Positions 10,985 to 21,966 of a DNA stretch of 64,000 nt are shown piece by piece. Made by a program: the position numbers and the translations under genes. Source of the DNA: Erodium maritimum. Its lineage: Eukaryota > Streptophyta > Magnoliopsida > Geraniales > Geraniaceae. How positions within the stretch are numbered: position 1 is the first letter of the stretch; every line of letters begins with the position of its first letter. The stretch lies in the NCBI GenBank assembly GCA_963921825.1, contig OY997588.1:50972803-51036802 (forward strand), in the 5' to 3' direction. Under the pieces are notes generated by a model. The model was not told the origin of the DNA and did no database searches. It saw nothing but the letters and a program-made list of their open reading frames with translations.

Positions 10985-11200
10985 ACACAACTCAGAAACC
11001 TATGTGCACCACGCTTTGGCATAACCTACACATAGCAATCTAAATTTCACTCCATTTTATCAAACTTAAACCACCATGTGCACAACGATTTAGCATAACC
11101 TACACATAGCAATTTAAGGTTTGACCCATCTAACTTAGACAATTGTGTGCACCATGCTTTGGTATAACCTACACACAACAATCTAAGGTTCGATAAGTGT
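10985..11200. repeat. Three imperfect 72-75-bp repeats in Copia-Z leader
   Basis: TGTGCACCACGCTTTGGCAT and two variants are each followed by AACCTACACA and a CAATCTAA-like end. The third copy is the most diverged. Confidence 0.6.
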
Positions 11201-11529
11201 TTAATCTATGGAAGGCATCTCACTGACTTAATATTTAGTTCAAGGTTGATTTCATTTTACTACATCGCATACAAACGGCCTAAACATGTTACTATCATAC
11301 AAACAGCCTAAGCATGTTACTATCATACAAGTCATGCATATCATACATATGAAAAATAAACATGTCATAGCATAGCCCATTGCTAAGTTGATCTTCATAG
11401 GACTATATGAACACTAAAAGTAAATGTTAAGGGTAAAAACAAAAGAAAAACATTCAAATTGGATCTCCATCCCAGGCCTCCAAGTTCGATTTTCCTCCAA
11501 AATTTCCATTCTCTTGAATTGACCACCTT

Positions 11530-12558
11530 TAGCTCCTTTTGGCCGGGACCAGGCACGCTCTGTGCCACATATCGGCCCGGGACCAGGCACGGTCCGTGCC
11601 GGACACTGGCCCAGTCCGAGTGGCACTCCGTGCCGGAACCTGGCCCGTTCCATGCGGCGTTCCGTGTCAGTCTAGGCAGAGGCCCTTCTTCTTCCCTCAG
11701 CTTCATTTCTACGAAAAACAACTTCAAAACTCCATTTCCAGCACTATCAAACCTCAAAAACAGTCACCAAAACCCTCAAACTTCAATCCCCAAAATGAGT
11801 TTTCTCCAAACATCAACAACCTAATGATTTTTAACCAAAACTTCATTATTCCTCAACCAAAAACACCATCTAAGAACAATTAAAGCAAAACCCAACAAGT
11901 TCTAGCAAAACCCAAGGAAACTCATAACTTTAAATTGATTGAAAAGGGATTGTGAGAGCTTACTTACCTTTAGGATGGTGAGATGATGACAAATAGAAGG
12001 TTTTGGAGGAGGTTTGATCAAGGAATGGCTCCAAGATGACTCTTTTTCTCCATTTCTTCTTCCTCAAGTTATGAGGCTTGTTCTTCCTCTCTCTCCCTTG
12101 TGAAAATCGGCTGCAATGGTTAGAATGAGCTGAATGGTCATCAAATAATGCCTTAACCTTTAGTTGAAATGACCAAAAGGGCCCTCCTTGTTTCCTTCTA
12201 CTATTTTGGCACTTATGAGGGTATAATGGTCCATTTGAAACTATTTCTTCCCTTCCAAGCTAACATGGACAAGTGTCCATGTGGGGACCACCTTGTCCTT
12301 AATTAAATTCAGCAACTTTAATTAATCAGGATTTAGTCGATAAAAAGTCTCCGTTTGACCGAATATTGACTTGTCCATAATTAAAGTCATTTCAAAGTAA
12401 ACGGCCCAATTAAGCTAACCGTAACGACGGTTAAGCTTTTTGGGCCCCGAAAAGGTCCCGAATGACTCCCGGAGTCATCGGTTGACATTTGCGGCAAAAA
12501 CTCAACTTTCGCCAGGATTCACCGGTTCGACCGGGATCGACCGAAGGCGTCTCTTACA
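11530..12558 (-). mobile_element. Tekay-2 left (3') LTR, truncated
   Basis: From about 11540 the sequence matches the right LTR from about 20580 to 21439. Its end, CTCTTACA at 12551-12558, is the complement of an LTR starting TGTAAGAG. The opposite end with TGTCACGCCCC is absent, and the sequence merges into Copia-Z leader somewhere between 11390 and 11540. This copy retains about 250 bp (near 12104-12350) that the right LTR has lost. Confidence 0.75.
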
Positions 12559-12576
12559 ATCTACACCCCTTAAAAG
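12559..12576 (-). other. Tekay-2 polypurine tract
   Basis: On the minus strand CTTTTAAGGGGTGTAGAT lies immediately before the LTR start TGTAAGAG. Its position and purine content fit the plus-strand primer of a gypsy element. Confidence 0.6.
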
Positions 12577-12609
12577 AATTTCGTCCTAGAAATTTAAAAC
12601 GATCGTACC

Positions 12610-13020
12610 TTAAGGGTCGAACAGGCTGGGGTACTTCGCGCGAACCTCATCCTCGCGCTCCCAGGTCGACTCGGCTCTGTGATACTTCCATTGCACCCGT
12701 ACCAGTGGGATAGGCCTACCACGTAAGGCCTGCTCTCGCCTATCTAGAATCCTGACTGGCTGCTCCTCATACGAGACATCCTCGGCTACCTCAATGTCCG
12801 TCCACTCAATAACGTGGGAGGGGTCTGCGGTGTACTTCCGTAGTTGGGAGACGTGGAAGACGTTGTGAACGTTCCCAAGCTGCGGTGGCAAAGCAAGGCG
12901 GTAGGAAACTACTCCAACTCTTCCCAAAACCTGAAAAGGTCCGATAAACCGCGGGGCCAACTTGCCTCCGTCGCGGTTGAACCGCAAGAGTCCCTTCTTC
13001 GGGCTCACCCTCAGAAGCAC
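12610..13020 (-). pseudogene. Tekay-2 integrase C-terminus with chromodomain
   Basis: The 136-residue minus-strand frame contains the GPF-type segment of gypsy integrase (LAPRFIGPFQVLGRVG, YRLALPPQLGNVHNVFHVS). It ends in a chromodomain-like tail (PVRILDRREQALRGRPIPLV, VQWKYHRAESTWE, YPSLF). This tail is characteristic of chromoviruses. Together with the long LTRs it supports the Tekay/Del clade. The stop at 12610-12612 lies 30-50 bp before the polypurine tract, as expected. The chromodomain of related elements is thought to guide integration to marked chromatin. Confidence 0.85.
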
Positions 13021-13074
13021 GTGATCACCAACTGTAAACTCAAGAGGTCGACGTCGTCTATCCGCATAACTCTT

Positions 13075-13760
13075 CTATCGGCTCTGCACGGTCTTTAACC
13101 GCTCCCGAATCAACGCTACCTTCTCGGTCGTCTCTTGGACAAGCTCCGGACCAAGTAGACTCTGGTCTTCTACCTCTGCCCAACACACGGGCGATCTGCA
13201 CGGCCTTCCATACAACGCCTCAAATGGTGCCATCCCAATACTGGCCTGATAACTGTTGTTGTAGGCGAACTCGGCTAATGGTAAGTGATCCTCCCATGAT
13301 CCTCGGAAGTCCAACACACATGCTCGCAACATATCCTCTAAGATCTGTGTAGTGCGCTCTGACTGACCGTCGGTCTGCGGGTGATAAGCCATACTGAGCA
13401 AGACCTCGGTCCCCAATGCTCTCTACAAGCTCTCCCAAAATCTGAAGGTGAAACAGGGATCCTTGTCGGACACAACGGACACCGGAACCCCGTGAAGACG
13501 GATGATCTCCGAACGTACAACCGACTCAAGGTGTCAACCGTGTCAGTCATCCTCATGGCTAAGAAGTGTGCCGGCTTAGTCAGTCGGTCGACCACTACCC
13601 AAACTGTGTCGTCCCCTCTCGGCGATCTCGGTAAGCCACTCACGAAGTCCATCGTGACGTGCTCCCACTTCCACTCTACGATCGGCAATGGCTATAGCAA
13701 ACCGGCGGGACGCTGATGCTCGGCCTTCACTTGCTGACAAGTAAGGCATCTCGAAATGAA
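13075..13760 (-). pseudogene. Tekay-2 integrase core
   Basis: Across two minus-strand frames the catalytic core is readable: TMDFVSGLPRSPRGDDTVW (first Asp), a region corresponding to VSDKDP (second Asp), and HPQTDGQSERTTQ (Glu). AEFAYNNSYQASIGMAPFEA and LYGRPCRSP follow. A stop near 13421 and a frameshift before 13760 separate the pieces. A further stop at 13075-13077 cuts the core off from the chromodomain part. The catalytic residues are present but the protein cannot be made intact. Confidence 0.85.
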
Positions 13761-14638
13761 CTCTGCAACTGCTCTACGCATCCCGCTCCACCAGAACTGC
13801 GTCTGATGTCCCGATACATCTTGGTGCCACCCAGGTGCACAGGAAGACGGGAGTGATGACAATCTCTCAACATAACGTCTCTACAACCCCGCGGTACAAA
13901 CATCCCTCCTCGGTAACGTAGACCCCGATCGGCGCCCTGCTCCCAGCCCTCGATGTCAACACCGCTGATCATCCTCTCCCGGATCTCTACCGTCTCGGCA
14001 TCCACGGCCTGTGCCTCCAGCACACGAGCAACTAGTGTGGGATGAGCCACCAACGAACACATAGTCACGCCATCCGTGATCTCCTCTAGCTCAAGTCTGA
14101 ACGAGCTCAACTCCTCCATCATGTCCCACTCTCGGACTGATATACTAGCAATGCAGTGAGTCGACTTCCTGCTCAGGGCATCGGCGACGACGTTCGCCTT
14201 GCCCGAATGATAGAGTAGCTCGAAGTCGTACTCCTCAACTAGCTCCATCCACCGCATCTGGTGCATGTTCAAGTCGCGTTGGGAGAAGATGTACTTGAGA
14301 CTCTTGTGATCTGAGAACACCCGGAATCGCTCTCCATACAAGTAGTGTCCCCAGCTCTTCAGAGCGAAGACGACTGCTGCCAAATCTAAGTCGTGGGTAG
14401 GGTAGTTGCGCTCATGTATCTTCAACTGTCTGGAGCCATAGACAACCACCTTCCCGGACTGCATCAGCACACATCCCAGTCCCTCACCGGACACATCACC
14501 ATACACATCATATCCGATCCCCCGCTCCGGCACGATCAACATGGGAGCGGTAGTCAAACGAGCCTTCAGCTCGGTAAAGGAGTGCTCACACTCATCAGTC
14601 CACAGACACTCTGCTCTCTTACGTGTCAGTGCGGTCAT
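13727..14638 (-). pseudogene. Tekay-2 RNase H and integrase zinc-binding segment
   Basis: The 303-residue minus-strand frame begins in the RT/RNase H linker ([10 protein letters not shown]). It shows the gypsy RNase H features DVYGDVSGEGLGCVLMQ, YGSRQLKIHERNYPTHDLDL, FRVFSDHKSLKYIFSQ and VVADALSRK. It then runs toward the integrase zinc-binding region (DCHHSRLPVHLGGTKMYRD). After DIRR the frame is lost: the expected QFWW is replaced by SSGGAG because of a small indel. This is the longest uninterrupted pol segment of the element. Confidence 0.9.
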
Positions 14639-15780
14639 CGGCGCGACCAGACGTGAGAAGTCCTGGCGAACCGTCGATAGTATCCTGCCAATCCCAGGAA
14701 GCTCTGGATCTCAAATACACTCTTGGGTCGTGCCCACTTCGAAACTGCGTCGATCTTCGTCGGGTTGACTAGGATACCCTCTCGGGACACAACATGCCCG
14801 AGGAACTTCACCTCGGCGAGCCAAAACTCGCTCTTCTCCAGGTTGTCGTACAACTGGTGAGTGCGCAACAACGTCAAGACTGTCCTCAGGTGCTCCTCAT
14901 GCGCCTCCTCACTCGGCGAATAAATCAGAATGTCGTCTACAAACACCACGATGAACTAGTCCAGGTACGGTCGGAAAATACCGTTCATTAGGTCCATGAA
15001 CGCTGCAGGCGCGTTCGTCAACCCGAACGGCATCACTAGAAGCTCGAAGTGTGCGTACCGAGTCTAGAATGCGGTATTCCTCACATCCTCCTCCCGAACT
15101 CTCAACTGATAATACCCTGAGCGTAGATCAATCTTCGAGAAGCACTTCGCTCCTCTTAGTTGATCGAACAAGTCGTCGATCCTTGGCATCGGGTAGCGGT
15201 TCTTCACCGTAACCCGGTTCAACTTCCGGTATTTGATGCACATCCACAGCGCTCCACCCTTCTTCTTCACGAAGAGGGCGGGTGCTCCCCACGGTGAAGC
15301 GCTGGGACAGATGAATCCCTTCTACTGAAGATCCTCGAGTTGTCGCTTTAGCTCGACTAGCTCGGCTGGTGCAAATCGATACGGGGCCATAGATATCGGC
15401 GACGAACCCGGGATCAAGTCGATCCTAAACTCCACCTTGCGCGCCGTTGGTAATCCTGATAGCTCCTCCGAGAAAACCTCCAGGAACTCACACACCACTC
15501 TCGGCAGCTCTCTACTCTGCACGGGCCCTGTCTCATCTCCCGCGGTCAACGCTGACAGGAGTACTCCGCTCCTACTGCCCAAGACGCAAGTGACGATCGC
15601 ATCACCCAAGACCACTGTCACCTGTCGTCGATAGCAATCGATCGACGCTCGATACCTCGCGAGCCATTCCATCCCCAAGATCACGTCGAATGTCGTCATG
15701 TCCAAAACAAGTAAATCACCAACAAACGGGCAATCCGTCACTCTAATCTCACATGCACGACATACGGTACTTAAGACCAT
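14635..15780 (-). pseudogene. Tekay-2 protease C-terminus and reverse transcriptase
   Basis: One minus-strand frame from 15780 to 14635 is interrupted by stops at 15322-15324, 15064-15066 and 14956-14958. It reads protease C-terminus (TFDVILGMEWLARYRASID), RT N-terminus (SMAPYRFAPAELVELKRQL), [63 protein letters not shown], the active-site box FVDDILIYS and [13 protein letters not shown] one-base deletion near 14650 then shifts the frame before RNase H. All RT motifs can be recognised. Confidence 0.9.
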
Positions 15781-15813
15781 ATCTCCCGTAACCAGGGTAT
15801 CAAGACATAAGGG

Positions 15814-17379
15814 TCAAATCAACGTCTCTACCCTTAACCCCAAAGAATCAGCAAAAGTATAACAGATGAAAGAATGTGAAGCCCCAGTATCAAATAAGAA
15901 AGACGCCCAGGAATTGTAAAGCAAACACGTACCCTGAGTGGTCTCATGACCAAAGTGGCGTCCCTCTTCTCGCGAGTCAGTGACAGCATACGCCCGACCC
16001 TGCTGAGCCTGAGGTCCTCCTCTCGGTGGTGGTGGAAGAGTCGGCTGCTGTGGAGTCCTCTGCTGATGCCTCTGTGCTGGCGCTCCTGTTGCCTTCCGTG
16101 GGGCTCTCGGAGCATGAGGTTGGCGTGGGCGAAACGGAGGTGCCTGGCTGGGCTGCGCCTGTTGTGGTCGCTGTATTGGTCCTCCTCCAACCCGGTCAGG
16201 ACACACGGCGGAGATGTGTCCAAGTCTGCCGTAGTGATAGCATGTCCTCTCAACGGGACGCGGCCTCTCCTCAACTCTCGTCGGACGACCTGCGGGGCAA
16301 TCTGCAGGTCCACCACTCATCGGGCAGTCTTGGCCCAGATGTCCCAACTGCCTGCACGAGGGACAAAAATGTGCTAACGGGGCAGGTCCAACTGACGCTA
16401 CTGCTCCGACCCGTCGTATCCCACCTGACTGGGCCTGTGGCTGGAAGGATCCCGAGGTCCTCTGCCTCCTCGGATCGCGACCCTCAGACGGCCTTAGGAA
16501 GCCACTTGGCCTCAGCTTGCTCGCCCGCGCCCTGGCGGTCTCTCGAAAGTGCCGCTCCAAAGCTAGTACATGGTCCACTAGTACATAATACTCCTCAGTC
16601 CTGAAGGCAGTGACTCGATCCACGATCGACGGGATGAGTCCTCTCTCAAATCGCCTGCAGCGGCGTTCCTCGGTCTGTACCATCTCTGGTGCGAAATGAG
16701 ACAAGGATGTAAACCTCGCCTCATACTCTAATACAGACATCCCTCTCTGTCGCAGCTCCAGAAACTGCTGGTGTCGGTCATCTCGGACTGATCTAGGGAA
16801 ATACTGCTCCAAGAACAGTCTTCCGAACAACTGGAAGTCGTCTCCAACCATGCGCTGCTCGCGCTGCCACCAGAAGTATGCCTCATCCCTCACTTGGAAT
16901 GCTGCAAATGTTACTCTCATGTGCTCGTCGACGATACCCGACGTATCCAAGTTGCGGGTGATCTGTCCCAACCACCTCTCGGCTGCCTCGGGGTCTGGCT
17001 CCCCGGAAAAGATAGAAGTACCCAACCTGAGGAAGTCCCTCAGTGCCTGGGCTGTGTAACCATCGGCCTGACTCGGCCTCACAGCAGCTGCTGTAGTGGC
17101 AGCAGGCACTGCCTCTCGTGTTGGTGCTGCGATCTCCTGCTGTGCGCTGATCGTCGCGAGAACTGCGCGAACCACCTCCTCTAGAGGGGTCACCTGGGTC
17201 GGCTCTGCGACCGGAGGAACTCTGGGCGGTAACCTTGACGGCCCAGTCTCAACTCTCTCGTGCTCCGCTGAGGTAGCACCGTGGGCACTCGTTGCCCCTG
17301 CCTGCTCAATGGCAGGTGGCTGCCCCTGGCCCCCAGCTGGGCGACCTCTAGTGCCTCTCGGAATGTAGGTACGAGCCAT
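15814..17379 (-). pseudogene. Tekay-2 gag, zinc knuckles and protease start
   Basis: The chosen ATG (17379-17377) starts MARTYIPRGTRGRP. The frame extends 29 codons upstream, but that part is leader-like. The 521-residue product contains a retrotransposon gag core (FQVRDEAYFWWQREQRM, FLEQYFPRSVRDDRHQQFLE, RFERGLIPSIVDRV). Two zinc knuckles follow: FCPSCRQLGHLGQDC is intact, but CYHYGRLGHISAVC has Tyr in place of the second Cys. A Gln/Pro-rich linker precedes the protease active site FLFDTGASHSFI. The frame ends at a TGA (15814-15816), yet the same frame resumes in the rest of protease. A single stop therefore separates gag from pol. Confidence 0.9.
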
Positions 17380-18829
17380 GTTGCTTGTCTCCGTTGCACG
17401 GATAAACGCACATGCTCCGTTTCTCAATTTCGAATAAAGTGGTTTGCTTAAAACAATAACGTTCACACGCGTTTCACAGGGGTCATACTCGGACCAACAG
17501 TATACTTAGTCTTAGTATAGTCATATATGAAAATATAATCAGAGAAGTCCGCACACTTATGCGTCTCACAGATTAAATCACACAATTCAACCATCTCCCA
17601 CAGGAGTCACAGTTTCAAACAAGTCACACAAATAACATACCGGACCGGCACACACCTCGGTCGGGTATCTTCCCATAGCATGGGGTACAAGTCACACCAC
17701 AAGTCAATTCCACATAGTCTCAGCACTAACTCATTCCCATAGGTTCTCAACACCTTTCTCTTTCTATCACAACATTCATGTCGATATCACGTCGTTACAA
17801 CCCGATTCAGGCGTCCCCGAATCTCGTTGGAACCACTTGACATCCCCCTATCACGTTCGACTATAGTGGCGCCCCTGAGTCAACCAGTGATAGTACAAAC
17901 ACTTAAGTTTTGCAGAAATTTGGGCATGACCCGTTCTTAAATTCCACTAACCATCCGCTTAAGCGGGACGTTCAATAAACAAACTGCACAAAGCATTCAG
18001 CACAAGATTGCACACAACAAAACATTGCAATTACACACCTCGGGTCTCGGTGATTACTCTATTACCACCCGGTTCAAGTCAACATTTAGATCCAACCAAT
18101 CACTCAACGGCCGACCAAGGCGGCAACCCACATAACGATCACCCAACAACCACATCATCAACAGCATCGAGCATCGCTCGTTAAACCAACCTCGATCTCA
18201 ACCGATCGGCATAACAGTTCAACCAAGGCACAATAACATAACACAAGGTAAGACAAGACTCAAACAAGGCACTTCACCATCAGAGACTCTCGTCGTCTCA
18301 GATTTACACGTAGGACATTTCCGACTTGTGTAACCGAAAACTAGAACCTTAACAACCTAACTCTACCCACCTAATCGACGTACGGTCCGAGGTTTGAAAA
18401 ACAATTTCAAATGAAACCAGGCTCTGATACCAAATTGTAATGCCCCAAATCCGGTTTTGACCGGACTCGAGACGTGAACTCAAAAGTAATTAATTAATAA
18501 AGGTAAGAAGGAATTAAATGAAATAAACCTCATAATTTTAGTTCCAAAATAACAATTTCGATAAATATAACACGAGTCAACCGCTCAAATCCGAACTATT
18601 TAAAACATAGTTTAGTAAAGAAAAAGGGGTACATCTCTAACACATAACACCACCCGGACCCTCAACGAACTCCAGAGCTCTGAGACGTCCTCTAGGCCTA
18701 CGCGTCTCGGATTTACGCGTAGGACATTTCTGACTTGCGTAACCAAAAACTATAACCTTAACAACCTAACTCTACCCACCTAATCGACGTACGGTCCGAG
18801 GTTTGATAAACAATTTCAAATGAAACAAG
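17380..18829 (-). mobile_element. Tekay-2 leader between LTR and gag
   Basis: About 1.45 kb has no long frame. It includes the segment shared with Tekay-1 (17780-17900; CAGGCGTCCCCGAA, CGTTCGACTATAG). The part nearest the LTR is included in a tandem duplication. Confidence 0.7.
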
Positions 18830-19110
18830 GCTCTGATACCAAATTGTCACGCCCCAAATCCGGTTTTGACCGGACTCGAGACGTGAACTCAAAAGTAATT
18901 AATTAATAAAGGTGAGAAGGAATTAAATGAAATAAACCTCATAATTTAAGTTCCAAAATAACAATTTCGATAAATATAACATGAGTCAACCGCTCAAATC
19001 CGAACTATTTAAAACATAGTTTAGTAAAGAAAAAGGGGTACGTCTCTAACACATAACACCACCCGGACCCTCAACGAACTCCCGAGCTCTGAGACGTCCT
19101 CTAGGCCTAC
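18292..19110 (-). repeat. 409-bp tandem duplication spanning Tekay-2 primer site and LTR start
   Basis: Two units share leader, primer site and the first LTR bases. The LTR start TGT lies at 18436 and again at 18845, 409 bp apart. Both primer sites read GCTCTGATACCA (18421-18432 and 18830-18841). The units meet at CTAGGCCTAC followed by GCGTCTCGGATTT near 18702. The units differ at several positions, for example TGTAATGCCCC and TGTCACGCCCC, so the duplication is not very recent. Confidence 0.85.
18830..18841 (-). other. Tekay-2 primer-binding site
   Basis: On the minus strand it reads TGGTATCAGAGC, complementary to the 3' end of plant initiator methionine tRNA. It lies 3 bp from the LTR. A second identical site sits at 18421-18432. 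Confidence 0.8.
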
Positions 19111-19439
19111 TCATCAATGAAACCTGTAAAAAACAGTAAACACGAAGGGTGTGAGCTTACGCTCAGTAGGAAAAAGTAGTAAAGTAAAAAGAACCCCCGC
19201 TTTGACAACAAAAATCCCGATTAGTACGATTAACCAAAAGACACCATAATTAGAGATCAACAAGAATTGCAACACTTAATAAAATAGTAACTCAAAGGGG
19301 ATCAACGGGGAGACCTCTTATTCACCAATAGAAATAACTAAAGAAACACACGAGTACCGAAATATAGATGATTTAAACCACAAGACTCCGATCCACACAC
19401 AAACCAGCACATCTTACCTGAATGCCCCTCGGTCAAGAT

Positions 19440-19740
19440 GTCCTCTCGGAAATACCACCTAAGGGACACATATCATCGGGGCTCCCAGAAATGTCCCCGA
19501 AGGAACACACATCATCGGGGTGAAACAAGTCTCTCCGGAACACGTAGCATCGGAGTGAGACAACAGTATACCATGCCGGAATATCCCTCGGCCTAGGTCT
19601 TCCCGGAACACGTAGCATCGGGGTGGAACAGTCTCTCCGGAACACGCATCTGAGTGAGACAACAATATACCATGCCAGAATATCCCTCGGCCTAGGTCTT
19701 CCCGGAACACGTAGCGTCGGGGTGAAACAACAAGATAAGC
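19440..19740. repeat. Irregular repeats in Tekay-2 LTR (CGGAACACGTAGCATCGG motif)
   Basis: CCGGAACACGTAGCATCGG or close variants occur about five times. They alternate with a longer block (CATGCCGGAATATCCCTCGG and CTAGGTCTTCC) that appears twice about 120 bp apart. This is a small higher-order repeat. Minus-strand frames across it are not genes. Confidence 0.65.
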
Positions 19741-20574
19741 ATATCGGACCGGCACCTCCCTTGGTCGGGTAGCCTCCCGAAAATACACCTCGGGCAAGTA
19801 AACCACAATGCACACGATACCAAACAAGCAGACTACACCGAGCTCATATTATCAACCAAGCTTACAGGCATGACTTACCCAACATGTCCCATCAGTATAT
19901 CACTCACCCGATCATCTCACAAGGAACAATCATATAATCATTCAAAACAATCACTCAACAATCATGTCACCAAGTAGTCATTCATATCATGCTTATCATA
20001 ATTCATATAATTTAGTATGACTCTTATCTTAACCTAAGGACAGAACATGCCTCGACATTAAGGACGAACAATCATCATCAAGTACATCCAACACGCAATC
20101 TTAAGGCTCGACATGGCCATTCTACCAGCACGACAATTTCCCATAATTGAAAGCGATTAATCTAGTGAATCACATCCTATATGCAAACTAAGACTCGTCA
20201 GGTTATTATTGTAATTGAAAAGCGGTTATTCTAGTGAATCACATCCTATATGCAAACTAGAACCTTTCCGGTTATTATAATCCTATAGGCATACTATTAA
20301 CATTCAATAATTAAAAGCGGAACAAAATACTACTCTTCCCTACCTCAAGTTCTCCAAAAGCTTAACCAATCGAGCGCCTAGAAGTTTCCTCTTCCGATCT
20401 CGAGAAAAAGGTATAGGACACAAATTAATACTATAATTAATAAGAAAACAAAGACGGTTTTAAAGTAAACTACCTAAATTACCCCTAAATGCAAACACTA
20501 GGGTCAAAAGGTAGATTGGGCCCGACCTAGGCCCAATTCGGGTGGCCCACAGTTCTGGAACCAAGCCGGGTACA

Positions 20575-20790
20575 CGACCCGACCCGTGCAGCACACCGGC
20601 CCGGAACCAGGCACGGCCCGTGCAGCAGACCGGCCTGGGACCAGGCACGGTTCGTGCCACAGACAGGCCCGGGACCAGGCAGGGTCCGTGCCACAGACCG
20701 GCCAGGGACCAGGCATGGTCCGTGCTGCACACCGTGCCGGACCCTGGCCCGGTCCGTGCGGCACTCCATGCCGGAACCTGGCCCGTTCCG
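20575..20790. repeat. 34-bp GC-rich repeats containing a palindrome
   Basis: Units of 34 bp begin ACCGGCC and contain GGCACGGTCCGTGCC or variants, a 7-bp inverted repeat around one central base. About five full units and degenerate flanks are visible. A shorter version lies in the left LTR at 11545-11660. Confidence 0.8.
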
Positions 20791-21439
20791 TGCGGCGTTC
20801 CGTGTCGGTCTGGGCAGAGGCCCTTCTTCTGCTTCCCTCAGCTTCATTTCTACGAAAAACAACTTCAAAACTCCATTTCCAACACTATCAAACCTCAAAA
20901 ACAGTCACCAAAACCGTCAAACTTCAATCCCTAAATTGGGTTTTCTCCAAACATCAACAACCTATTGATTTCTAACCAAAACTTCACTATTCCTCAACCA
21001 AAAACACCATCTAAGAACAATTAAAGCAAAACCCAACAAGTTAAAGCAAAACCCAAGGAAACCCATAACTTTAAATTGATTGAAAAGGGATTGTGAGAGC
21101 TTACTTACCTTTAGGATGGTGAGATGATGATGAATAGAAGGTTTTGGAGGAGGTTTGATCAAGGAATGGCTCCAAGATGACTCTTTTTCTCCCTTTCTTC
21201 TTCCTCAAGTTATGAGGCTTGTTCTTCCTCTCCGTTTGACCGAATGTTGAATTGTCCATAATTACAGTCATTTGAAAGGAAACGGCCCAATTAAGCTAAC
21301 CGTAACGACGGCTAAGCTTTATGGGCCCCAGAAACGTCCCGAATGACTTCCGGAGTCATCGGTTGACTTTTCCGGCAAAAAATCAACTTTCGCCAGGATT
21401 CACCGGTTCGACCGGGATCGACCGGAGGCGGCTCTCACA

Positions 21440-21966
21440 GACTGTGGAAGAACAACTCGCAAAGATGACAGATTCTTAACATATGTACGAGAGTAGGTTG
21501 ACATGAGATATCTAAGGTTGTTCTAACGGTGAGGGGTTCGACAACTTTTTTGTCGTTTAATACTTTGTTTGATATACATTTGTGATAACTGTTTGATACT
21601 TTTAGATTTTTTTAGATTTTTCGACAAGTTTGTATGATGTGAATGTATTATGAAATTTTTATGTGAATTGGTATCTATGTTAACATTGTGAAGCTTTTAT
21701 GCAGGTTTAGCACTTTGGCTACATGTATGACAAATATTATTATTTCTTGATTTTGAAACATAACTTGAGCTAGAAACTAAGCTTGCGACTGCTCAAGTTA
21801 TGTATATTAGCGACTGTATATAAATAGTCGTAAAATATAGGTTTCAAAACTTCTGCAACCACACACCAACAGCCGTAGAAGTTAAAACTCGCGTATTTTT
21901 ACGACATTATGAATACCGTCGCCGAAGTTCGTAGCAGTATTTAACTTCTGCGATTGTATGCATACC
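21440..21966 (+). mobile_element. Probable CACTA (En/Spm) transposon 3' remnant
   Basis: Immediately after Tekay-2 a frame reads TVEEQLAKMTDS and stops, which could be the coiled-coil end of a CACTA-encoded protein. After AT-rich sequence, 21780-21960 has short repeated elements (GCGACTGTATATAAATAGTC, ACTTCTGC, and CGAC...GAATACCGTCGCCGAAG) typical of subterminal regions of plant CACTA elements. The terminal CACTA is not present because the sequence is cut by a copia LTR at 21967. Confidence 0.4.

Larger units (their letters stand above)
9661..11390 (-). pseudogene. Old copia (Copia-Z), part 2: leader, gag and protease start
   Basis: Minus-strand ATG near 10697 opens a copia gag (SIRSILDKDKLNETNFLDWARNLRIVL, then REYILDEPVPEEPA), broken by a stop near 10392. 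Gag continues out of frame to 9906, with TISELHGMLQTPENNIQGY and the CCHC zinc-knuckle start GLICHYCNEVGHW. The protease start follows and is cut by the Tekay-1 junction near 9660. Upstream, 10700-11390 is an AT-rich leader. No 5' LTR or primer site of this copy is visible before Tekay-2 begins. Confidence 0.75.
18845..21439 (-). mobile_element. Tekay-2 right (5') LTR
   Basis: The 2,595-bp LTR runs from TGTCACGCCCC (18845) to CTCTCACA (ending 21439), so on the coding strand it starts TGTGAGAG and ends GGGGCGTGACA. Relative to the left LTR it lacks about 250 bp between TTGTTCTTCCTCT and CCGTTTGACCGAAT (near 21231). It includes two repeat blocks, at 19440-19740 and 20580-20790. Confidence 0.85.

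Noticed and set aside
15946..17368. Plus-strand frames of 90-190 codons across the Tekay-2 gag
   Set aside because: They are antisense shadows of the clear minus-strand gag with its zinc knuckles and protease site.
20460..20975. Overlapping long frames on both strands in GC-rich sequence
   Set aside because: They come from the 34-bp palindromic repeats in the Tekay-2 LTR. Open frames on both strands are a composition effect.
2602..21439. Treating Tekay-1 and Tekay-2 as one element with three LTRs
   Set aside because: Their LTRs, leaders and pol sequences differ clearly, each has its own primer-site region, and Copia-Z sequence lies between them.
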